This document shows positions 60,901 to 64,000 of a stretch of 64,000 nucleotides of DNA, in pieces; within the stretch, counting starts at the first letter, position 1, and every line of letters begins with the position of its first letter. Where the stretch lies: NCBI GenBank assembly GCA_025024175.1, contig QCXZ01000041.1:8675786-8739785 (forward strand), in the 5' to 3' direction. The notes under the pieces were generated by a model. That model was not told the DNA's origin, made no database searches, and saw nothing but the letters and a program-made list of their open reading frames with translations. Origin of the DNA: Rhyzopertha dominica (taxonomy: Eukaryota; Arthropoda; Insecta; Coleoptera; Bostrichidae). The translations under genes were made by a program, and so were the position numbers.

Positions 60901-61646
60901 ATGGAAGACCTAGATTGACAGGTAACTAGAGAATCTACCACCCAGGTATGAACGAAAGGCCGTTTTGAAATTTTCGGTTTATAACAGATCATTTTCTCTG
61001 GTTTAGATATTTTTATACTAGGATTGTACCCAGAGATTTAGTTCATTTGCTTAACTTGTTGTATTAACTATTCCAGATGATGTCTATAGACATAAACAAA
61101 TGTCTTGATGCTGTGCTCTGTTTTGCTGTTTTTTGCAACATCGATTTCTTTAAACTGCTACTAGTGAAATAATAGTGATCTCGAGAGCGAGATGCCGTAA
61201 TATAATTCTACGATCAAACGAACTTACCTGTGAAGTTCGATCGTAATTATATTAGGCATCTCGCTCGAAGAGATCACTCCCTCCCTACCCTAAATTTTTT
61301 CCCCTCATGATTTGCGATGTTGCAAAACTGGATAAGCGAATAATAGCAGATGTGATATATTGTGCGATCTGGCCTTGCCGGTCGTGCAGTTTTTCTTTAA
61401 ACTTGTGGCCACCTAGCGACAAATAGCGGTACTACTAGTGAAATAATAGTGATCTCTTCGAGCGAGATGCCTAATATAATTACGATCGAACTTCACAGGT
61501 AAGTTCGTTTGATCGTAGAATTAGTAAGTATTTCTGTACTGCTTACCAGTCTTTCGTTTGCTCCTTGCTGCTTTGACGTAAAACATGAAGGCCGCTATAA
61601 AGAATATTGACGACAGCGTTTCTGCTCTACCAACGACTCCGGTCAC
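12450..61646 (-). CDS. Tmtc3: Tmtc3, TMTC-family ER O-mannosyltransferase, spliced, 5' end beyond window
   Basis: Joining 61646-61547, 31855-31308, 16747-15995, 15923-15456 and 12950-12450 gives 2370 nt, that is 789 codons plus TAG, with every junction in phase. Visible parts are the conserved [16 protein letters not shown] segment (residues 1-16), CKEQG near 51-55, DUF1736 at about 125-190, the last membrane segments with [19 protein letters not shown] (about 225-243), and about ten TPRs from about 311 to 690. A charged tail of about 100 residues follows. TMTC proteins sit in the ER membrane; in mammals they O-mannosylate cadherins, with the TPRs in the lumen. The catalytic acidic loop near the N terminus is encoded upstream of this window. 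The C-terminal TPR wording favours Tmtc3 over Tmtc1, 2 or 4. Total family length is about 900 residues, so roughly 100-150 are missing. Introns are about 29.7 kb, 14.6 kb, 71 bp and 2.5 kb. Confidence 0.88.
12951..15455 (-). other. Tmtc3 intron (2505 bp) with a GC-richer unclassified segment
   Basis: Donor GTAAG at 15455-15451 and acceptor CAG at 12953-12951. Within it, about 13320-13760 is clearly richer in G+C than its surroundings and has repeated AGCATGGCACAG words in opposite orientations (near 13405 and 13640). It looks like part of a transposable element, possibly an LTR, but I cannot assign it. The rest is plain AT-rich intron. Confidence 0.6.
15456..15923 (-). CDS. Tmtc3: Tmtc3 TPR exon (residues 468-623)
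   Basis: 468 nt, phase 0 at both ends, acceptor TTATTTCAG and donor GTAAGA. It encodes [19 protein letters not shown] at its start and then further TPRs with helix-pair signatures such as [20 protein letters not shown] and [19 protein letters not shown]. It is separated by only 71 bp of intron (15994-15924) from the preceding exon. Confidence 0.92.
15995..16747 (-). CDS. Tmtc3: Tmtc3 last membrane segments and first TPRs (residues 217-467)
   Basis: 753 nt, phase 0 at both ends, acceptor TTTTAG at 16753-16748 and donor GTAAGT at 15994. It opens [20 protein letters not shown], the most conserved stretch of the TMTC family, followed by [15 protein letters not shown] and a hydrophobic helix (about residues 268-283). 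The lumenal TPR array starts with [20 protein letters not shown]. The YYN at the donor joins LGVVF in the next exon, making a normal TPR. The M two codons into the exon is internal, not a start. Confidence 0.93.
17150..17490 (-). mobile_element. Gypsy-type 3' LTR (3' limit approximate)
   Basis: On the minus strand a purine tract (AAGGAGGGGGAAG, 17503-17491) directly precedes TGTTACG, the expected LTR start, at 17490. A TATA-like CTATATAAAA lies at 17330-17321 and AATAAAAG near 17212-17205, in the order promoter then polyadenylation signal as in an LTR. Integrase-like coding sequence lies just upstream (17506-17870). The LTR's far end and a matching 5' LTR were not found, so this is the 3' end of a decayed element. 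Confidence 0.6.
17506..17870 (-). pseudogene. Gypsy-type pol (integrase C-terminal) relic
   Basis: Minus-strand translation gives [12 protein letters not shown], then FREGALV-stop-LHNPTNE, where intact elements have the integrase C-terminal motif that ends in [16 protein letters not shown] and a basic stretch ending about eight codons before the purine tract follow. Two internal stops show it is dead. Only the last part of pol is kept, immediately before the 3' LTR. Confidence 0.6.
18850..19060 (-). pseudogene. Small non-LTR reverse-transcriptase fragment
   Basis: Minus-strand frame with [18 protein letters not shown] followed by [12 protein letters not shown], which corresponds to the GVPQGSxLGPLLFLIYIND block of non-LTR RTs. 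A shifted frame then gives CPDDVRIYY in place of YADD. The normal G after GVPQ has become W. Nothing convincing extends on either side, so it is a short decayed piece. Confidence 0.55.
20246..20561 (+). repeat. Foldback left outer inverted repeat
   Basis: About 316 bp, matching the complement of 25908-26224 with only a few substitutions (for example C/G near 20271, A/G near 20385 and C/A near 20406). It is unrelated to the 156-bp unit and presumably holds the transposase-binding end. Confidence 0.88.
20562..21073 (-). repeat. Short satellite arm of foldback, about 3 units of 156 bp
   Basis: Units run in the minus orientation; words such as GCATGCTTTGC and GCGCGTCCATG on the minus strand recur every 156 bp. 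The outermost unit is partial and diverged (CGCTCTAAT in place of TTCTTTAAC), as is the matching outermost unit of the long arm. The array stops abruptly at about 21073, where orientation flips. Confidence 0.9.
21074..25907 (+). repeat. Long satellite arm of foldback, about 31 units of 156 bp
   Basis: Exact 156-bp spacing is seen (CCATGTTTAA at 21112 and 21268, continuing to the end). Neighbouring units differ by a few substitutions in fixed variable positions, so they form classes. Marker variants (CATGGGATTCG in place of CATTGG/CATCGG) recur at 21558, 23275 and 24991, a spacing of 1717 and 1716 bp, that is 11 units. Because 156 is divisible by 3, one frame stays open (21069-23030, then 23050-25491, then 25436-26023), broken only by single-base insertions near 23018 and 25410. 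Confidence 0.93.
25908..26224 (-). repeat. Foldback right outer inverted repeat
   Basis: Complement of 20246-20561, ending CACACCGGT just before the second GTAACTTTT. The near-identity of the two ends points to a young insertion or to sequence exchange between the arms. Confidence 0.88.
28560..29290 (-). pseudogene. Tc1/IS630-type transposase relic
   Basis: Minus-strand pieces in order: an N-terminal helix-turn-helix-like part ([20 protein letters not shown], 29287-29105), then [17 protein letters not shown], then [14 protein letters not shown] (28883-28560 frame), which contains the second catalytic Asp of a DDE_3-type domain. The tail [22 protein letters not shown] follows. The family word order (DYH..., NSVIVxDNAxYHS...) is common in insect and cnidarian genomes. 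Frameshifts separate the pieces. Terminal repeats were not located. Confidence 0.7.
30203..30616. repeat. Small foldback with 86-bp arms
   Basis: 30203-30289 and 30531-30616 are inverted copies with few mismatches, separated by about 240 bp. Each arm contains TCCGAGCTTTCGACTGATTT followed by TTCTCAAG and TTCTTCGG. Words of this kind (GAAG...GTCGAAAGC) resemble the repeated ends of Penelope-like elements, but no coding part is present. A long hairpin would form in RNA. Confidence 0.75.
31308..31855 (-). CDS. Tmtc3: Tmtc3 DUF1736 exon (residues 34-216)
   Basis: 548 nt; acceptor TTGTTTCAG at 31864-31856 and donor ATG-GTAAAA at 31307. It begins in phase with the G left over from the previous exon, giving [13 protein letters not shown]. 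It encodes the CKEQG motif, [11 protein letters not shown] at the start of DUF1736, [20 protein letters not shown], and hydrophobic membrane helices (about residues 100-120, 145-162 and 186-204). Unlike the flanking intron it is GC-rich. Confidence 0.92.
32194..33034 (+). repeat. Dispersed 0.8-kb repeat, copy 1
   Basis: Starts ACTTCCACATCCAACGGATG and near its end carries the complement GGATGTGGAAGT, followed by TTCAATTTGCAGCGG. It is homologous along its length to 53543-54329, sharing GGTAACTTTCGAAAGACTTA, CTCAACTACCCAAAGC and GGGTAACTACCCTTTTT. A TGTCTG/TGTCCG-rich patch lies in the middle of both. No known protein is encoded; the class is unknown. Confidence 0.75.
33455..34320 (+). pseudogene. 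Jockey-like non-LTR RT relic
   Basis: The plus-strand frame 33455-33895 reads [20 protein letters not shown], then [18 protein letters not shown] with the catalytic YADD, and [15 protein letters not shown]. After a frameshift, [16 protein letters not shown] (34125 onward) follows, a typical post-RT segment of the same insect family. The region between is broken by stops. The 5' part of ORF2 is missing, as in most truncated non-LTR copies. Confidence 0.85.
35149..35184 (-). other. Hammerhead-like motif, degenerate
   Basis: Minus strand reads CTGAAGAAGGC (35181-35171), a short loop, then GCCGAAACG (35159-35151). This copies two parts of the minimal hammerhead ribozyme core (CUGANGA, a GGC/GCC stem II, GAAA), as found in ends of Penelope-like elements. 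Flanking stems I and III are not evident, so I do not claim activity. Confidence 0.3.
39266..40463 (+). pseudogene. CR1/L2-like non-LTR RT relic between 33-bp direct repeats
   Basis: The plus strand reads [13 protein letters not shown] (about 39411), then [28 protein letters not shown] and [14 protein letters not shown] with the first catalytic Asp. A shifted frame gives [11 protein letters not shown] and [12 protein letters not shown] (YADN in place of YADD), then [13 protein letters not shown]. Frameshifts near 40030 and 40370 kill it. A 33-bp segment with one mismatch sits at 39233-39265 and again at 40464-40496, directly abutting the interval, which suggests a target-site duplication around an insertion truncated at both ends. 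Confidence 0.82.
41990..43250. other. AT-rich region with clustered TTTTATAA motifs
   Basis: GTTTTATAA/TTATAAAAC and close variants recur many times in both orientations (for example near 42120, 42230, 42298, 42440, 42585, 42990, 43130 and 43200-43220). The density looks higher than in neighbouring AT-rich intron. This could be a subterminal-repeat-rich transposon, but no clear ends were found. Confidence 0.35.
44090..44600. other. GC-rich intronic island
   Basis: A sharp rise in G+C and CpG (for example GACGACCCCGGCGGAGGAAT near 44257) inside AT-rich intron. No splice-framed conserved exon was recognised, and the 85-codon frame at 44399 contains an N. It could be a regulatory element, an unrecognised exon or a repeat. 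Confidence 0.3.
45131..45240 (+). repeat. Dispersed repeat, partner of 50278-50414
   Basis: Shares, in opposite orientation with 50414-50278, CATCTxCTCTGGTCAATC, CTCTGACxCTACG, TCGCCTTTAAC and ATGCCCTCAGTG. This copy lacks an internal segment of about 35 bp. It may be a SINE family; a pol III box was not clear. Confidence 0.6.
45248..46158. mobile_element. PIF/Harbinger-like element, 911 bp
   Basis: The left end GGGCCTGTATTTCAGTGA pairs with the right end, whose complement begins AGCCTGGTATTTCAGTGA. TAA flanks both sides (45245-45247 and 46159-46161), fitting the TWA preference of PIF/Harbinger. AAACCGGTT/GGTTTAAAC-like words crowd both subterminal regions. A 77-codon minus frame (45881-45648) could be a transposase scrap, but I cannot confirm it. 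Confidence 0.55.
47400..47757 (+). pseudogene. Relic of a widespread TE-borne gene (DUF7869-like)
   Basis: The 116-codon frame includes [20 protein letters not shown] and, later, [12 protein letters not shown]. These resemble FDYxKNLPLPxIPxxxxFYxR and LHxFxDxCxGQNKN of a family often found inside insect transposons. The match is from memory of the pattern and the middle is poorly preserved, so it is probably a decayed copy. Confidence 0.45.
50278..50414 (-). repeat. Dispersed repeat, inverted partner of 45131-45240
   Basis: On the minus strand it starts CATCTGCTCTGGTCAATC and ends ATGCCCTCAGTG, followed by GGGTCCACC-type inverted words (50263-50278 and 50238-50246). It is longer than its partner by about 35 bp in the middle. 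Confidence 0.6.
51690..52210. other. GC-rich CpG-dense intronic island
   Basis: Around 51750-51930 the sequence is strongly GC-rich (CCCGGCCGGGCCG near 51840, GCGGAGGGCGGCGGCGCTGG near 51889), then returns to AT-rich at about 52210. The 62- and 68-codon frames overlap and match nothing known. Candidate regulatory DNA or an alternative first exon/promoter of Tmtc3; neither is shown. Confidence 0.35.
53543..54329 (+). repeat. Dispersed 0.8-kb repeat, copy 2
   Basis: Same orientation as copy 1 at 32194-33034, starting ACTTCCATATCTAACGGATG and ending GGAAGTATAGATTCAATTTG. It contains a (TGTC)n run at about 53666-53684. Divergence from copy 1 is substantial, so neither is a fresh duplication. Confidence 0.75.
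54780..55250. other. Moderate-GC intronic block, possible conserved non-coding DNA
   Basis: Base composition is balanced and non-repetitive, with homeodomain-like cores (TTAAT, TAATAAATT, TTAATTT) and ATGCATATGCATGTGGATGG near 55050. No coding frame above 60 codons. It resembles a conserved enhancer block, but only alignment could show that. Confidence 0.3.
57350..57590 (+). repeat. 86-bp tandem repeat, about 2.7 copies
   Basis: CACGGTCCACAAGACGTGG recurs at 57390, 57475 and 57562 (spacing 85 and 87). Each unit contains a CCACG...CGTGG hairpin and the word TTCGGACCTAGTGTCC. Four N bases fall in the array, so the assembled copy number is uncertain. Confidence 0.75.
58012..58131 (+). ncRNA. 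5S rRNA-derived sequence (SINE head or pseudogene)
   Basis: The core matches eukaryotic 5S rRNA: CGCCGATCACCG, GTTAAGCAACATCGGGC (A-box region), GTCAGTACTTG and ATGGGTGACCGCTTAAGAAG (C-box region). The first 30 and last 15 positions are diverged and would not form a good terminal stem. An 11-T run follows at 58135-58145, a plausible pol III stop. It is a single diverged copy inside a transposon-like block, so a 5S-derived retroposon or pseudogene is likelier than a working gene. Confidence 0.75.
58146..61150. other. Interior of the 4.25-kb element, unassigned
   Basis: No transposase, RT or host gene recognised. An AGCATATA-type microsatellite lies at about 60500-60540. A GC-richer patch at about 58810-58960 is unexplained. 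Frames of 60-78 codons match nothing known. Confidence 0.4.
61205..61521. mobile_element. 317-bp TA-flanked MITE with perfect 74-bp inverted repeats
   Basis: 61205-61278 and 61448-61521 are exact complements over 74 bp, and TA flanks both ends (61203-61204 and 61522-61523). Each arm itself folds (CGAACTT, loop ACCTGTG, AAGTTCG), so each end forms a hairpin. The middle repeats the left-end sequence of the neighbouring 4.25-kb element. It ends 25 bp from the Tmtc3 exon at 61547. Confidence 0.88.
61547..61646 (-). CDS. Tmtc3: Tmtc3 first visible exon (partial residues 1-33)
   Basis: 100 nt; acceptor TTTGCAG at 61653-61647 and donor ACTG-GTAAGC at 61546. It encodes [20 protein letters not shown] followed by a basic cytosol- or loop-facing end (KAARSKRKT). 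The VxGRAE motif is a TMTC family signature. The exon starts in phase 0 and leaves one base to join the next exon. It is too short to stand out as an open frame and was found by homology and splice sites. Confidence 0.9.
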
Positions 61647-64000
61647 CTGCAAACAAAGCCTTTATTTAATACTCAGCATTGATAAAGCTAAAGATGAAAA
61701 TATTTGTGATGCGTGAATATCGATTTAATTGATTGTCGATCAAACGTCTTTATTAAGGATGCACTTATACTGCTTATTGCAATGCTTATTTTTTCGCACA
61801 TGGTTTCTAAATAAATCAATACGCTATTGCACCACACCTACCATACACGAGCAATTTCATATTTACGACACGCCATCCCATGAGCTTGAACTTGGCAGTC
61901 CGACATTGACAGGTCGTAGCTGCAAGGAAGCTAAGTGCTGAATAATCAATATGCTTCTAATAACATTATGTTTGGAGGCTCGCCGTCGGCGACTATTACA
62001 CACCAAACTATGGGTAAGTGAAGTCAGCTATTTAGCTGGTGTGGGTGTATAGGAAGTGAAACTTCGGCAGAGTAAAATAGTATAAAGCTCTCTTGGTATT
62101 GCACTAACGTGGAGAGACTTACGATACTCTCATTATTGCAGATATAATTTTCCGATAATATGTGCTTTGAAACTAGCATAAACTTCTTTTCCTTTTAGAC
62201 ACTGCCTTTTAGATGTTTCTGCTCAGATTTTCTTTTCTTTTTGCTGCCCTTATTGGAATATTAAGATTGTTATATCACCCACAATCTCTAAACAGTAGGC
62301 CTGTTTTAGAAGGAATTGGGAATGCACTATCAAAATAACTTACTACCACTTACTAGCTCCCGCCATACAAACAAACAAGTTAACAAGCAAACTACGAGGA
62401 CTACAGGGCAAAACGCAGTTACAAAATAGAATATATATTAAAATAATTAACCTTCAATATTACATTATTATATGCTATTCGATTTAACAGCGTATTACTG
62501 TATCAATATGTCTTATATCTAACTACTGCTTAATTTTTGTAAGCAAAATCGTTTAATACTACATAATTACAAAAAAGTGTTAATTTTGGCGGAGACAACT
62601 AAAGCAGGTAGTTTGACCTCAACTCTAAACTGCTGTCTAGAATACACCATCACGATTTAAGGGTGTAGGGTAGCTCGTTCCCGCCCATGCTATTACATGT
62701 AAAACGATTTTACGTCCAGAGAAGCCAATTTAAAAGCCACTGCTCCAATTTATTGATATATTGTTTTGTATACAAATCTCTAGGGCACTGCATTGCTAAA
62801 CAGCGACTTTTGTTTTCATCAATAAAAGTTTTGAAAAAATAAAATGCAATGCACGCAAGAATGTGTAGACGTAAAATCAGTTTTGTATGTGAAGTATTGT
62901 AGGAGTTAAATAAAAAAAAAGATAAGGAAAATTCATAATTTCACGCCCCTGTCATAAAGTAGATTTCATCCTATCCTGAGAGGTCTGCAAAGAACTTGAC
63001 CCGAGTCGTTCTCTAATTGGTGAATTATAAGATTTATTGCACTTCACCCTTAAATACATAGCAATATTTGGGCGCTATACGAAGAATAAGGCGCTTTAAA
63101 TTGGCAATAAAAGTAAAAAATACAGAATGTTGACAATACGTCGTCTAGCAAGAATTTCATGTTTAAGCAATTAATTTAAAATTTGAGAATTTGGTTACCT
63201 TTACGCTAATATTTTTATGTTTACATAACATGCAAGCTGTTGTGAACACAATTTCATGTTGTGTACCTACATACAGTGATTGGGCCGTTAGTGACACCAG
63301 AGTAGTTTCGGGCAAATCTGATTGCAATAGTTCTAGCTATTCGATAGAAAAACAACTAATTGACGAAGTTATTGCACTATTTGTAAAAAACATAATTGTC
63401 TAACTGTGTCGTACGGAGTTTTCTAGGGTAAACTTTGATATAGATTACAGGTGTCACGTCAGTGCCATTTTTACAGCATTTTTGCCGATAAGTTTTATAC
63501 AGTTATTAATTATTTAATGCTTACCGTTATTACTATTACTTGTCTACAGTGTAAGTATACCTTGTCTTTACAACCCTTTTGTAACTAAAATAATTATTGT
63601 CTTCCGAGAAACTTATAATACATTGTCGATGATTATTCCCGAAAGGACAAAATTCTGCAAATCTTTTGAGCGGCATCAAATATTTGTATACTTTTAGTAT
63701 TACGAATGTGTCTCGGTATGTCAGTTTATTTGGCCAAAGGTTCAATGTATTAAAATCCAGGTAGCCCCAGCCCGTATAGTAGTTCTAAGTTACCTATATT
63801 ATTGTTACCATTACTTTAACAATTTTGTACGCTCCAGTAACACACTCAAAAGTTCTTTTAGTGCAAACTTGCATTTTTTTTAATGATTTAATCAGATTTT
63901 ATGTTTACACGAAAAAAGTTATGGAACAGGAGAACACCCCATATAGGATATATTCAACAGTAATATAACAAGATCTTGATAGATAGTCGACCATTTGCTG
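61647..64000 (-). other. Upstream Tmtc3 intron, no exon seen
   Basis: The preceding exon should end in a segment like HPIHTEA just before VTGVVGRAE. No minus-strand frame with that or the N-terminal DD loop was found, so it lies beyond 64000. The sequence is AT-rich and otherwise featureless. Confidence 0.55.

Larger units (their letters stand above)
56952..61202. mobile_element. Large TA-flanked inverted-repeat element, about 4.25 kb
   Basis: The left end TATTACGGCATCTCGCTCTC and the right end are exact complements for about 47 bp (inner limit CTAGTAG), with TA outside both (56950-56951 and 61203-61204). The region just inside the left end (about 56990-57095) is nearly identical, inverted, to the middle of the adjoining MITE. 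The interior holds an 86-bp tandem repeat and a 5S-derived sequence; no transposase was recognised. A chance pairing of two smaller elements of one family is an alternative. Confidence 0.55.
31856..61546 (-). other. Tmtc3 intron, about 29.7 kb
   Basis: Donor GTAAGC at 61546-61541 and acceptor at 31857-31856. Stretches 34321-39230, 40497-41990, 43250-44000, 46159-47400, 47758-50277, 50415-51680, 52210-53540, 54330-54770 and 55260-56940 hold nothing I recognise apart from the sites listed. Minus-strand frames at 46920-46627 and 47169-46981 look coding-like in length only. Confidence 0.75.

Noticed and set aside
61490..61505. CACAGGTAAGTTCG as a splice donor
   Set aside because: It is on the plus strand, opposite to Tmtc3, inside a MITE arm, and no plus-strand exon was found next to it.
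61647..64000. Upstream Tmtc3 exon inside the window
   Set aside because: No minus-strand segment resembling HPIHTEA or the N-terminal acidic loop was found.

Overview
The window looks like insect nuclear DNA, though I cannot resolve the order. It is AT-rich, its only clear host gene is a large-intron metazoan gene, and it is full of insect-type transposable elements (Jockey/CR1-like, Penelope-like, Gypsy, hAT, Tc1/mariner-like). Scattered N bases show a draft assembly.

The host gene is Tmtc3, on the minus strand. Five coding exons are visible (61646-61547, 31855-31308, 16747-15995, 15923-15456, 12950-12450). All have GT/AG boundaries and compatible phases, and they encode the last 789 residues. 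The N-terminal roughly 100-150 residues and the promoter lie beyond 64000. The product belongs to the ER multi-pass O-mannosyltransferase family with a lumenal TPR array. Introns of about 29.7 kb and 14.6 kb fill most of the window and hold most of its repeats.

Layout. 1-12.1 kb is intergenic DNA downstream of Tmtc3: a reverse-transcriptase relic, a hAT-type MITE, a TA-flanked MITE, a tRNA-like SINE head, and a hAT element carrying a second hAT-type element that contains a Penelope-like relic. 12.4-16.7 kb holds the last three exons. 16.7-31.3 kb is a 14.6-kb intron with a Gypsy LTR/pol relic, a non-LTR fragment, a 5,979-bp foldback transposon (20246-26224), a Tc1/IS630-type transposase relic and a small foldback. 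31.3-31.9 kb is the DUF1736 exon. 31.9-61.5 kb is the 29.7-kb intron, with two non-LTR relics, two copies of a dispersed 0.8-kb repeat, a PIF/Harbinger-like element, a 5S-rRNA-derived sequence, and a large inverted-repeat element abutting a 317-bp MITE next to a Tmtc3 splice site. 61.6-64 kb is more intron with no exon recognised.

The most striking object is the foldback element. It has ACCGGTGTG ends, 9-bp target-site duplications, about 316-bp outer inverted repeats, and two head-to-head arrays of one 156-bp unit (about 3 units facing about 31). The long array has a higher-order period of 11 units (1716 bp), and because 156 = 3 x 52 it keeps a reading frame open for thousands of bases. No transposase was found for it here.
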